Shown: positions 1-10,602, numbered from the stretch's first letter. The stretch: DNA of 64,000 bases from Platerodrilus igneus (GCA_036346225.1 JARFIW010001104.1:7652001-7716000); one strand, 5' to 3'. A program made the numbers and translations. Notes: generated from the letters alone by a model not told the origin.

Positions 1-819
1 ACACACGAGATAAAACCTTGTTTGGTATCAATTATATTAGATTTTCTAGCTACCCAAATCTCTTTAAATTTTTCAGATTGCATCATCCCTAAGGAGCTAC
101 CCCAATTTTAAGATTTTGTACCAAGATCAATTTCTAATCACCTCTTTTTTATCTACAATCCTTTAACCAAACACGTAGCAGTAAACATAAATTAAGCATG
201 CGAAAATTTATTTTATTCGATTTACAGTTTAATAAATAATTACAATTTTTACAAAGTATAACATTATTTCCTGTGTAGGAATCCAAGTAGTTTAACCTGT
301 AACAAAAAAGATTAATGTTTGTTTAAATAGACCTGTAATAAAAAGAGATTAATGTAAAAAAGGAGACGTGTTTTGGTTAATAAGACATATTATCGTTAAT
401 CTAACAATATGTTTTACCGTCCAGCGACACCACGTGGAGGTAAACACATTCAATGTAATGGGTTTTAAATATGAGAATGGGGAGGTCAACTTTCACGTAA
501 TCATCGCGTGGTTAATAATTAAGAAAGCTGTATAAATTTTATTTTAAACATATCTTCTCCAAACAAATGCGGTTATTATAAAGGAAAGTACGCAAAAAGT
601 CAATTAACAGCAATTAAATATTGCTTACTGACCCCTTTAATTAGGTTTTGGCATTTTTCCGGATTATATTTGTATTCATTAAGTAATCGAATAAATCGTT
701 CCTTCTGCTTAAAGAAACTCGGACACTCCATTGTCGACGCTGGCGTTAGGATAGCTAGCCATGCAGTTGTTAAACCGCTTCATTTCTACGCCATCTTCGG
801 TAGCGGTAACTGATGCATT

Positions 820-1128
820 TTATGTTTGTTGCTCCTTAAGTGGGGCGTTAAGTTTTCCTTTGAAATCCTCTGTCCTTTCGTGGTTTTTCGCAAGACCCTT
901 TAAACTGGTGGCGGAACGTTTACTGCAATGACAACCGTTTTTTCCTTGTGCCGGGAGCTTTCCGTAAAAGCAACCGCAAGACCCAAGTTTAAGTACTTTG
1001 TCACCAACCCGGGCATTTAATACACTTTGTTCTGGTGCCGTTTGAGACATTTTTCCAGGTATAGGAAGCACCGCAAGGGTTGCACTTATAAACGTTTGCA
1101 GGTACCATTTTAGTACAAAACCCCGCAC
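820..1128 (-). CDS. Arm-encoded ORF of unknown function (left copy)
   Basis: A 102-codon frame in the left arm, transcribed toward the outer end. The mirrored frame in the right arm (7590-7883, + strand) shares the stretch KVLKLGSCG, a Lys/Thr-rich middle and the C-terminus KEQQT, so the frame survives partly in both arms although many small indels separate them. The product would be small and basic, with several Cys and Lys residues in the first half. I do not recognise it. Conservation across the arms may simply reflect their recent common origin, so coding status is uncertain. Confidence 0.3.
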   Translation of the reverse strand: MRGFVLKWYLQTFISATLAVLPIPGKMSQTAPEQSVLNARVGDKVLKLGSCGCFYGKLPAQGKNGCHCSKRSATSLKGLAKNHERTEDFKGKLNAPLKEQQT

Positions 1129-1190
1129 TATAGCACTTTGGTTAAACTTGTAATCGAACTAACTAAAAGTTACTCGAGCGTACCTGATTT

Positions 1191-1400
1191 ATGTTCCTTA
1201 TAGAATGCATACCGAAGGTTTCCGAAGACGACCGAACGATGTTGAGGATTCGGCGGGAACTAAATGATGTCATATTCCTTGCTGCTCGTCCAATACATTT
1301 AGCGCTAAGCATGCACCTGGTTCGCTTCGTCGATGGTGCGAATGCCGTTAGTAGAAACACCGGAAAACGTCTTCCATGTTATACGGATCGCGTATATTAA
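1191..1400 (+). CDS. Arm-encoded frame, possible Cys-rich C-terminal domain (left copy)
   Basis: A 69-codon frame running inward in the left arm. From about residue 41 it matches the right-arm frame at 7172-7363 (shared stretch HLVRFVDGANAVSRNTGKRL). In the right copy the frame continues into CKSCCRRC, a cluster of cysteines followed by an LNHY end. The layout of a His, basic region, isolated Cys, CxxC-type pair and terminal His faintly recalls the cysteine-rich C-terminal domain of piggyBac-type transposases. That is a suggestion from pattern only: no catalytic DDE region was found. The left copy loses frame near 1400. Confidence 0.25.
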   Translation: MFLIECIPKVSEDDRTMLRIRRELNDVIFLAARPIHLALSMHLVRFVDGANAVSRNTGKRLPCYTDRVY

Positions 1401-2212
1401 AAATCCAAAGGGTGGTAGCACACGCACAAATTGTGAATCGTGCTGTAGAAGATGCAATGCTACTATAACCAAAACACTTTAAACCATTACTAAGAAAATA
1501 CCAACTTGTTGTCTACAGGATACCTACAACAATTTAATTTTAAATAACTTTACGTCATATTTTAGGAAATGGGGCTTGAATATTTTTCCAAATGAATCAC
1601 CAAGCGAAAGTATATGTTTAACGGTATTAGAATTACCCATTAATTTCCTATTTCTACGACCGTGGTTAATTATAGATTGAAATTTAATTTGTGCACGTTC
1701 GAGCCTCGTAAACTAACATATTTTAGAGCAACAATGCGCTTTAATACATGCATACCCCTTCGCCGCGCTACTGCTATTCTTGTAATTGCTAGAAAAGTCA
1801 CTCTCCTTTTACTGTTAGGAGCGATGCAAAGCACCATTTTTATACTTTCTATCACATCGCGCGCTTATTCGTTGAATAATTAAATTTTGCTTCTTGGCTT
1901 TTACACTTTCGCTAGCTCGGCCCACGTTTGATTTCTAGAATAAGTACTGATATCCTCCAAATAGAGAATTAGATGCTCGATGTCTGTCAACTTCCAATTC
2001 CTCGTAAAGGTAGAAAAACTCGGTCAATCATCCATTAAACTTCGACCCGCTACCGTTTTGATAATTTCAAACATTTTCGAACGACAATGGGCTGAGAATT
2101 TTAAACCTCGAGGATCTTTAAGTCGTGATCAATTACACATCCGAGCTACGCGTAAACTAACATATTTTACAGCAACTGATAATACATGCAACCCTTCTCT
2201 GCGCTACTTAAA

Positions 2213-3563
2213 CCCTTTTTTCCCAAAAGAATTGTTTAACCAACCTTTCCAAAATTAAAAACCCATTGGAATAACAGATAAAGTTAGTCAAAATAAACAG
2301 GAAAGTTTAATGGGGGCCTTAAAAATTATGGAATTTAAAACTTATTACTAGATTTACAAAATCATACAAATTAAACAAATTTATATTTTATCCCCATCGA
2401 GATTTTGTTTTAGGAATGTAACCTTTGATTTTATAAATTTTTTTTAAAATGCGGAAAAGTTTTTACCCGGATACATAGCCCAATTAACCAAATAAAGAAT
2501 TTGCTTGGTACTTTAAATCCCTTCCCTCTTCGCCCCAAAACACCCAGTGGAACCCCTCCTCACACCCCCCCATACGCCCTCCTAGCACCCTCCCATGTCG
2601 CTGTGAACACCCCTTTTTGGCGACTGCAGGGGTTTAACCATAAATAAGAACTGTTACAACATTTAAAAATTTTTTGAATTTAAAAACAAATTTGAAAAAT
2701 TTAATCCAACAGGGTCATTTAACAATTTTAATCTTATAAAGGAAAATCCTTTCTTTATTTTTTCATGGAATTTTATCAATTTTATTCGAGCTTAAAAAAA
2801 TGACCCCAAGTTTTACTCCTTTTCAACCAAAGTTTGAACAAAAGACCGTTGGTTTGTTGAAAATGTAACCAATTTGCCAATATTTAAATTTTGATTCCGC
2901 CGGAACAGATCCTTCTTGTGTAAACTTCAGCCTTGTGACAATTTTTTTAAAATGCACCTTTCCCAACAAATCCTGCAAACGGATTTTTAAAAAGAATTTT
3001 TGCGTATTGGAAGGAAATTCCCTTTTTCCCCCAAGTTGTGTGTTGCATATCCCCTTTTGGGAAAAGGTTGTTATATTGAAAACCCTGGTTTTAAAATTCC
3101 AAAGGTTCTTACAAAGGGAAATAAGAATGTTGGGAACCCTTTTTGCGTTGTGACAAGTTAACGAAAACATTTCCTTTTGTCTTTGTTTTGCCATTTTAAA
3201 ATAGTTTTTTAAATAACCTTTTTAAAAAGATACGGAAAAGTTAATTTTTTGAAAACGTAAACTAAAGGTTTTTTTAACTTAACCCAAATGCAAAATTTAA
3301 GAAACCAATGTATTAAACAAGTCCTGGGAATAAAATAATCTTTTAATTCTTTCCCAATTTTCTTTAATAAGATTTGTTCTTTGCAACACATTTTGGTATT
3401 GAATGCGTATTGCGCCCACTGTTTAACCTTATTGGAAGATAGTAAGTTATACTTCCTAAAGACGCCAATGTACTCGGTACCACTTACCAAAATGTGGAGT
3501 AAGCTATCGGACAAGCTACAAAATAGCTGTGTTTAGTTATAATAACCTGCTACAGTACGTGTA
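2213..3563. other. Centre of element, left part, no clear gene
   Basis: Very A/T-rich and rich in homopolymer runs of four to seven identical bases. Minus-strand open frames exist at 2823-3194 (123 codons) and 3209-3514 (101 codons), the latter with a Lys/Leu-rich C-terminal half. Neither resembles a family I know, and both could be chance frames or decayed parts of one gene. A C-rich patch at about 2530-2610 stands out from the surroundings. Confidence 0.3.
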
Positions 3564-4294
3564 TTGGGGAATGGCAATACAAAGAAATTGACAGGCTTGC
3601 AAATTAAGTTGTCCAAAAACCAAGGAAAAGGAAAATTGATAAAGTATGTGCTTTCGGCTTTTAGTTTTAACTATTTACCCATAAATTATTTGGAGATAGT
3701 AGAGGAGGAAGACAGCCAAGATAAAATAAAAATCTTACACAAGTGCTACATTAAAGCAGGTATTACATATTTTACACAATCTGCAACACCATATTCTACA
3801 ATTCCAAAAGAAATAGTCATTTCGGAATTGGGATTGATAAATACCCTAACCTTCGCCCAGAGGTTGTACGACAACGCGTAAATATTGGTAGTAAACTCTA
3901 CCCGTTTACGCTAAAGAAAATTACCCCATTATGTATACCATACGCTGTAAGTGGAAGGAAAAGACAACTGGAATTAGAGGAAATGGATGCAAAAAGGAGA
4001 AAATTAGACTACATGGAAAACACTGCGACAATACGCGATCAATACAAAGATGTGTTAGACAAAGAACATCTTATTAGAGAAAATGAGGAAGAATTAAAAG
4101 ATTATTTTATGTGCCGATGGACTGACTTAGATACATCTGGTTTCTACAAGTTGTATGCATTTGCGGTTAGTAAGAAAGACTCTTTTAGTTATGTAGTCGT
4201 TCTTGCAGAAAAGGATGGTACTAAATCCGTATACTTTTTAAAAGGTTATTCTAAAACGTATTTATCAAAATGGCAGATAACAAAGACGAACTAA
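3564..4294 (+). pseudogene. Central element gene of unknown function, frame-shifted
   Basis: Two consecutive + strand frames look like one gene. The first (3564-3881, no ATG, begins at TTG) has a Lys-rich start and a mixed hydrophobic/acidic middle. The second opens upstream of its ATG at 3983 and runs to 4294, with a Lys/Arg-rich start (MDAKRRKLDYMEN) and an acidic, probably helical, stretch followed by a Tyr/Phe-rich end. The second frame is open back to about 3862, overlapping the end of the first, which implies a single small indel near 3870-3885. Amino-acid composition looks genuinely coding rather than random. I do not recognise the family; a structural or replication-associated protein of a virus-like element is conceivable but unsupported. 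Confidence 0.4.
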
Positions 4295-4313
4295 GGAATG
4301 CGGGTTTGTAACC

Positions 4314-4807
4314 TTGGCGTACACCACACGCAAAGGGGTTCCGCTAACATTTATATTTCCTAGTAAAGAACCTTTCGGATCATTTAAAACCGAGGGTCTT
4401 ACAACCTATAACAACCATATATTCCCAAAAGTGGTGGATATGCAACTACACAACGGTGTGTGGAGAAAAGGATTTCCTCCAATACCGACAAGAAGAAGTC
4501 GATCAAGCTAACAAGATACGTATGCAGGATATAGTGGGAAAGCTGCGATTAAAAGATTGTCACAAGCTGCAAGAATTACACGAAGGAATGGATCTGGTTG
4601 TCGGGAATCAAAGACTTTAAATATAGAGGCAAACTTCGGTACATTTTACAATTCGAAAACCTAGACGGTCTTTATGTATCAAACTATTGGTTAGAAAAGG
4701 AGATAGAAGGACTTGGGTTCGATTTAAATTTTAAGCTGCGAATAAAATTAGATAAAATTAAAACCACTGCAAACAAACATAAAGAAAGGACTGTCTTCTG
4801 TGTATAA
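4314..4807 (+). pseudogene. Central element gene(s) of unknown function, broken frames
   Basis: Frames 4314-4511 and 4598-4807 follow the previous gene in the same direction; neither starts with ATG, so they are probably pieces of one or two genes with frame breaks near 4480-4600. Between them, two alternative frames are open, one giving QEEVDQANKIRMQD and another giving YAGYSGKAAIKRLS. The last part is basic and Lys-rich. A diverged second copy of 4381-4500 lies at 5824-5930, showing an internal duplication. No family recognised. Confidence 0.35.
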
Positions 4808-6439
4808 CTTTGTATTAAAATTAAGTTTAAATGACTCCATGCTTGGTATTAAATATTTTAAATTTGTTATGTATAATGTCGGAATAAACATTTTATAATA
4901 GTATATAACATTGTTCTTTATTTATAAAAGGCTGTAACGTTACCCCGAAATAGCAGTCGCACAGAAAGGGTGTTCATGGGCAGCGAGCATGGGCAGGTGC
5001 GTACGCCATGGGCGCCATGGGCAGGGTGTGCATGCGCAGGGGTGCTCATGGGCTGGGATGTGTTTGGGCGTACACGAGGGAAGCGGATGTTAACAGTCAC
5101 CAAGCATCCAATTCTTTATTTGGTGTGGAGTACTTGCCGGCGTATGTATCCGGAGTAAAAAAACGATTTGTACACGCATATAATTAATAAAATTAATTTA
5201 TCGAGGGAAGATGACAAAAGGTATATCATTCCTAATAGTACAACAATCTACGCATGGGGACGTAAAGATATAAGATAGTTGTTTATATTTGTATAGATTT
5301 TGTAAATCTATTGTATATATTAGTTTTAAATTCCATAATTTTAAGTTCTTCCCACCTTCCAAATCTTTCCTGCTTCTATCCTGGTTGACAGAGTATACGT
5401 GTTATCTCCACGTGGTATTCGCGGGACACGGGTTTTAGATTTCGGGAAACGGTTGGTTAAAGCATATGTCTTGGTAGCAAAAAGGGTTTTAAAGATGGAG
5501 TTAAATAAAGATGAGAAAAATTAGTTTTGGGTCTTTAAAACGCATAACTTTGTATGGGGTGGTCCTATTTAAAATTATTTACAGATTTGGGGTCCCTAGA
5601 AAAATTAAATATTAGTTGATACCTAGCAAAATATATTTATCTTAAAAGAGTGACTACCCGCGTATAATAAATACAATATAACACTTGTCAACAAAAATTG
5701 TAGAGAAATTCAAAGACGATTTAATGGGGTCCAGTATTAGAATTTGTTGGTAGTAATGTTAAGTCCTACTGTATTGTAGGCGAGAAAGATACGATTAAAA
5801 GATTAAAGGGGTCTCACGAAGTGTAGTTAAAACCGAGGGTCTTACAATCTATAACGAGCATATACCTCCAAAAGGGTGGGCATGCAGCTACGCAGCAGTG
5901 CGTGGGAGAATAAGAATTCTCCAATAAGAAATTAAAGTTTCCATGTACGTAGCACCAGTCATTGGGAAATGGTAGAAATGTTAAACCTATAAAGGCGATT
6001 ATTAGTTGTGGATTAGAAAATAATAATTTTCTTGGACTAAATAAAATAGCTTAGACTAATTAATGTATATGGTTACATATTCTCGTACACATCCGCAAAC
6101 ATCTGCTTATATCCACAATGGCGATACCGGTAGTTTTTGTTTAACAACTAGTAGGAAAGATACGTTAGGTGTTAGTGTGCGGAAGCCCATAGGATCGTTG
6201 GATTCAAAAAGAACGGTGCGGTGGGATGTATGGTGGTTCCCGTTAGAATAATCGAAAGTGGTTAATCGGTCGTATTAGATGTTTAAATAAGCGAAAGTGT
6301 AAAGGCCTACATAAACAAAAATTTAATTAACTGACAAAAAGTGGCGATGTGCTACACTTATAAATAAAGTATGGAATGGTGCTTTTAGCGGCCCTAGCAG
6401 TAAAAGGGCGACTGACTTTTCCAAGCAACTACAAGAATA
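4808..6439. other. Centre of element, right part
   Basis: Mostly non-coding to my reading. It contains the GC-rich minisatellite, a diverged partial copy of the element's terminal module at about 5545-5640 (ACTTTG, GGGTGGTCCTAT, CAGATTTGGG and a GATACC-AGCAAAATA order like that outside the right arm), and a diverged duplicate of 4381-4500 at 5824-5930. The 62-codon frame at 6063-6251 has no recognisable content. From about 6280 the sequence is an outer copy of the arm's internal tandem repeat. Confidence 0.4.
4970..5075 (+). repeat. CATGGGC-type minisatellite
   Basis: A GC-rich island in AT-rich DNA with irregular repeats of CATGGGC/CATGGGCAG-like units at about 4975, 4988, 5008, 5017 and 5047. 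The open frames crossing it on both strands (4918-5103 and 4970-5158) are explained by the repeat and are not called as genes. Confidence 0.6.
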
Positions 6440-7171
6440 GCAGTAGCGCAGAGAAGGGGTATGCATGTATTATACAGTTGCTGTAAAATATGTTAGTTTA
6501 CGCGTAGCTCGGATGTGTAATTGATCACGACTTAAAGATCCTCGGAGGTTTAAAAATTCTCAGCCCATTGTCGTTCGAAAAATGTTTGGAAATTATCAAA
6601 ACGGTAGCGGGTCGAAGTTTAATGGATGATTGACCGAGTTTTTCTACCTTTACGAGGGAATTGAAGTTGACAGACATCGAGCATCTAATTTCTATTTGGA
6701 GGATATCGAGTACTTACCGGTTCTAGAAATCAATACGTGCGGCCGACCGCTATGCGAAAGTGTAAAAGCCACAGAAGCAAAATTTAATTATCGACGAATA
6801 AGCGCGATGTGCTATAGAAAGTATAAAAATGGTGCTTTGCATCGCTCCTAACAGTAAAAGGAGAGTGACTTTTCTAGCAATTACAAGAATAGCAGTAGCG
6901 CGGCGAAGGGGTATGCATGTATTATACAGCGCATTGTTCTCTAAAATATGTTAGTTTACGAGAAGCTCGAACGTGCACAAATTAAATTTAATCTATAATT
7001 AACCACGGTCGTAGAAATAGGAAATTAATGGGTAATTTAATACCGTTAAGCATATACTTCGCTTGGTGATTCATTTGGAAAATATTCAAGCCCCCATTTC
7101 TAAAATATGACGTAGAATTATTTAAAATTAAATTGTTGTAGGTATCCTGTAGACAACAAGTTGGTATTTTC

Positions 7172-7363
7172 TTAGTAATGGTTTAAAGTGTTTTTGGTTA
7201 TAGTAGCATTGCATCTTCTACAGCACGACTTGCACACAACTTGTGTGCGTGTGCTACCACCCTTTGGATTTTTAATATGCACGCGATCCGTATAACATGG
7301 AAGACGTTTTCCGGTGTTTCTACTAACGGCATTCGCACCATCGACGAAGCGAACCAGGTGCAT
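7172..7363 (-). CDS. Arm-encoded frame, possible Cys-rich C-terminal domain (right copy)
   Basis: A 63-codon minus-strand frame, mirror of 1191-1400. It retains the Cys cluster (CKSCCRRC, residues about 45-52) after a basic stretch and ends in LNHY. Upstream the frame is broken relative to the left copy by small indels around 7364-7500. Zinc binding is plausible from the cysteine spacing but unproven. A piggyBac-like C-terminal domain is one possibility; an unrelated viral or host zinc-binding protein is another. Confidence 0.25.
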   Translation of the reverse strand: MHLVRFVDGANAVSRNTGKRLPCYTDRVHIKNPKGGSTRTQVVCKSCCRRCNATITKNTLNHY

Positions 7364-7589
7364 GCATTAGCGCTAAATGTATTGGACGAGCAGCAAGGAA
7401 TATGACATCATTTAGTTCCCCGCCGAATCCTCAACATCGTTCGGTCGTCTTCGGAAACCTTCGGTTGCATTCTATAAGGAACATAAATCAGGTACGCCGA
7501 GTAAACTTTTTTAGTTTAGTTCGTTCAAGTTTCCAAAGTGCTATAGTGCGGTTTTTTTTGTACTAAAATGGTACCTGCAAACGTTTTAA

Positions 7590-7883
7590 GTGCAACTTGC
7601 GGTGTCCTATACCTGGAAAAATGCTCTAAACGGCACCAGAACAAATGTCGTGGTAACATGCCATTCCTCGAGCAAAGTACTTAAACTTGGGTCTTGCGGT
7701 ATCGCTTTTACAAAAGCTACAGCGACACAAGGAAAAACAGCACGGTATGTCATTAAGCGTAAACGTTCAACCCACCAGCTGTTAAAGGGTCTTGTACGAA
7801 ACAACCACGAATTATGTGTAAAGTATGCGATTTCGAAATGGAAAAACTACGTACGCCGCACATTTAAGGAGCAACAAACATAA
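7590..7883 (+). CDS. Arm-encoded ORF of unknown function (right copy)
   Basis: A 97-codon frame, the mirror partner of the minus-strand frame at 820-1128. Shared parts are KVLKLGSCG near residues 29-37 and the final KEQQT. The N-terminal thirds differ because small indels shift frame relative to the left arm. Basic, no membrane segment, function unknown. It ends about 840 nt from the right outer end, matching the position of its partner. Confidence 0.3.
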   Translation: MQLAVSYTWKNALNGTRTNVVVTCHSSSKVLKLGSCGIAFTKATATQGKTARYVIKRKRSTHQLLKGLVRNNHELCVKYAISKWKNYVRRTFKEQQT

Positions 7884-8597
7884 AATGCATCAGTTACCGC
7901 TACTAACGAAGATGGCGTAGAAATGATTAGCACAGCGTTTAACAACTGATGGCTAGCTATCGCATAAAAACGCCAGCGTCGACAATGGAGTGTCCGAGTT
8001 TCTTTGGAAGCAGAAGGAACGATTTATTCGATTACTTAATAAAAAGAATACAACATATAATCCGGAAAATTACGTACGAAGTCTTAAACCCATTCCAATG
8101 ACAGAACCATAATTTAAAACAATATTTAATTGTTGTTAATTACTTGTATTTAGCGTACTTCCTAAAATAACGCATTTGTTTGGAAGATATAACGTTTAAA
8201 ATAAAATTATATAATTAATTATTAACCACGCGATGATTACGTGAAAGTTGACCTCCCCATTTCATATTTAAAACCCATTACATTGAATGTGTTTACCCAT
8301 GGTGTCGCTGGACGGTAAAACATATTGTTAGATTAACGATAATATGTCTTATTAACCAAAAATTTCTTTTTAAAAATCTTTTAATTACAGGTTATTTAAA
8401 CAAACATTAATTTTTTTGTACAGGAAATACTTGGATTGCTCACACAGGAAATAATGTTATACTTTGTAAAAATTGTAATTAGTTTATTAAACTGTAAATC
8501 GAATAAAATAAATTTTCGCATGCTTAATTTATTTAAACTCAAGTGTTTGGTTAAAGGATGAATATTAAAAGGAGAGGTGATTAGAAATTGATCTTAC

Positions 8598-9500
8598 AAA
8601 ATCTTAAAATTGGGGTAGCTCCTTAGGGATGATGCAATCTGAAAATTTAAAAGATTTGGGTAGCTGAGAAAATCTAATAGTAATTGATACCAAACAAGGT
8701 AGGTTTATCTCGTGTGGAAATGTGGAAAAAGATTTATCTCGCAGAGGGTATATGTGTAACTTTGCAGGGCGTGGTCCTATATTAAATCTGTTTGCAGATT
8801 TGGATTCTGCGTAAAATTTTAGACTAACAAGATGTATCGCATGTATAAAAAAATTATAAGAACGCTCAAAAGTCGCTACAGGTAAAAAATCTTAAAATTG
8901 GGGTAGCTCCCTTGGGGATGGTACAATCTAAAAAATTCCTAAAGATTCGGGTAGCTGAGAAAATTCTAATGTTAATTGATACCAAACAAGATAGGTTTAT
9001 CTCGAAAGATGCATTGGCTAGACGAGGAAAACTATTTGTTAGGTTTGCTTATAAAGCAAAGAGCAAAATTTAGAAGATCAGGATTTTAAAGAGGTATAAC
9101 TTTGCAGGGCGGGGTCCGATTTTAAATCTGTTTGCAGATTCGAATTCTGCGTAAAATTCTAAGCTAACAAGATGTATCGCATGACTAAAAATTATAAGAA
9201 CGCTCAAAAGTCGCTATAGGTAAAAATCTTAAAATTAGGGTAGCTCCTGGGGATGATGCTATCTAAAAAATTCCTAGAAATTCGGGTAGCTGAGAAAATT
9301 CTAATATTAATCGATACCAAACAAGATAGGTTTATCTCGAAAGATAAAAAAATGGCTAGTCGAAGAAAACTATTTGGTCCAGAATGTTAGCGGTAAAAAA
9401 TCTTAAAAATAGGTTTATCTCGTGTGTGGAAATGAGGATGCTCATTTATCTCGAAAGATGAAAATTTAAGATATTTATCTCGAAAGATGAAAAATGGTTA
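8598..9500 (+). repeat. Terminal modules with TTTATCTCG iterons
   Basis: The arm-end module, beginning AAAATCTTAAAATTGGGG and ending GGTTTATCTCG, recurs in direct orientation at about 8598-8713, 8889-9004 and 9227-9340, with a deleted fourth copy near 9390-9422. Between modules lies a second shared segment (TTTGCAGGGCG, CTGTTTGCAGATT, AACGCTCAAAAGTCGCTA). TTTATCTCG itself occurs at about 8704, 8733, 8997, 9332, 9414, 9445 and 9474, several followed by AAAGATG or TGTGG. Such iteration at an element end could bind a recombinase or origin protein; that is inference. Confidence 0.75.
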
Positions 9501-9600
9501 GTCGAAGAAAACTTTTGGTCCAGATGAGTGTGGAAATGAGGAAGCTGGTGGAAATGAGGTGCTGGGTTCACTGAAAATGGTCTACTGAAGGGTCGCACGA

Positions 9601-10602
9601 TTTAATACGTCGGGAAGCTGCAAAGGCGCAAGGAACAGGTGCCGATAAGGCAATCCTAGTTCACGAGGTCGTCAGGGCTCTTAGGAGGATGAACCCTAAG
9701 AAGGCACCGGGCATGATGGAATCACTTCAGACGCAGCTCTGCAGGCGTGCCTGTTAGCCCCGTGTGTCTTTGTTGGGTTGTTTAATCTTTGTTTAGAAAG
9801 GGCGTTTTCCGCGTTGCTGGAAAATCCAGAATGTGAAATTTATACCCAAACCAAAAGGCGGATGCGTCAGATCCGGGCAGCTATCGTCCAATTAGCTTGC
9901 TACCGGTGCTGGGGAAAGTTTTAGATCGCGTTATGACTACGCGTGTTGAACACCTAGTGCGAGACAGCGGCGGTTTTAATAACCGACAGTTTGGTTTCGT
10001 GGAGGGCAAGTCGACTATCGACGCGTTAGAGTTCGTTGTCGGGGAAATTAACAGGCAAGAGATGCCAAAGAGTACTGTGTCGTTGTTGCTTTGGACATTT
10101 CAGGAGCATTTGATGCTGCCTGGTGGCCATTAATCGTTTGCGAGTTAGATCGTAGGGGTTGTCCGCGAAACTTGATGTCTTTGGTCAAGAGCTATTCTCG
10201 GGGCGATTAGCACAGGTTGAAATTCCGGGTGAAGTTCTGTCGCGTGAGGTGGAAAGGGATGCCCGCAAGGGTCATGTTCTGGTCCCACATTTTGAAGTTG
10301 TTGTATGAGAGCATCTTTAGGTCAAGTTGCCCGCAGGATGCTCAATCGTTGGGTTTGCAGATGACACACTTTTAATTGTAAGATCGAGATTGTTAATGGA
10401 TATGCGCACAAAACCGAACGAGGTGCTTAATAAATTACACGAATGGTCGCAGGCGGTAAAATTAAAATTTAACACGGCGAAGTCAGAGGCGCTTTATTTC
10501 GGCACGAAACCAGGACAGAGACCTCCTAGGTTAGAGCTAGGGAGAAAATCCCGTTTAAAGATTGTATTACCTACCTCGGCGTCAAGATCGACAATAAATT
10601 AA
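9601..10602 (+). pseudogene. LINE reverse transcriptase, broken frames
   Basis: RT of a non-LTR element. Visible landmarks are NPKKAPG near 9690 (N-terminal RT motif), SYRPISLLPVLGKVLDR around 9870-9920, NRQFGFVEGKSTIDALEF around 9980-10030 (template/QFGF motif), a catalytic FD region near 10100 that is in a shifted frame, and GFADDTLL at 10348-10371 (the Y/FADD catalytic motif). The open pieces are 9897-10133 and 10327-10602; at least two frameshifts separate them. A thumb-like stretch follows to about 10780 in yet other frames. Both catalytic motifs survive in sequence, but the frame is destroyed, so no active protein is expected. Confidence 0.85.

Larger units (their letters stand above)
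1..2212 (+). repeat. Left arm of long inverted repeat
   Basis: Positions 2-14 (CACACGAGATAAA) pair with 8704-8716, and the match runs inward to about 2212, which pairs with about 6440. Long identical tracts occur near 180-300, 400-540, 720-830, 1180-1560 and 1970-2130. Differences are mainly 1-4-nt insertions or deletions. Within the arm, a segment near 1708-1780 is repeated about 440 nt further in (2148-2212), so the arm itself contains a partial tandem duplication. Confidence 0.85.
6440..8716 (-). repeat. Right arm of long inverted repeat
   Basis: This is the reverse complement of 1-2212. The internal tandem duplication is better preserved here: the stretch 6740-6960 is related to 6280-6490, with the shared landmarks CGAAAGTGTAAA, GCGATGTGCTA, CAAGAATAGCAGTAGCGC and GAAGGGGTATGCATG. 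The outer end reads into the TTTATCTCG iteron array at 8704 onward. Confidence 0.85.
1..9540. mobile_element. Unclassified element with ~2.2-kb inverted arms
   Basis: Two long arms, 1-2212 and 6440-8716, are reverse complements over almost their whole length and enclose a ~4.2-kb centre. Outside the right arm, terminal modules recur as direct repeats to about 9540; the left end is cut by the window edge. Both arms carry the same open frames in mirrored order, and the centre holds further frames on the + strand. I recognise no transposase, integrase, polymerase or capsid motif with confidence. Possibilities are a long-TIR DNA transposon, an integrated virus-like element, a foldback element or an old inverted duplication. 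The arms differ at many sites and are separated by unique sequence, so this is not a simple palindromic read artefact. The inverted structure is certain; the class is not. Confidence 0.6.

Noticed and set aside
4918..5158. Small genes over the CATGGGC repeats
   Set aside because: Open frames on both strands are produced by GC-rich repeats; composition is repetitive.
1..8716. Palindromic long-read chimera
   Set aside because: The arms are separated by >4 kb of unique sequence and differ at many positions, unlike a foldback read artefact.
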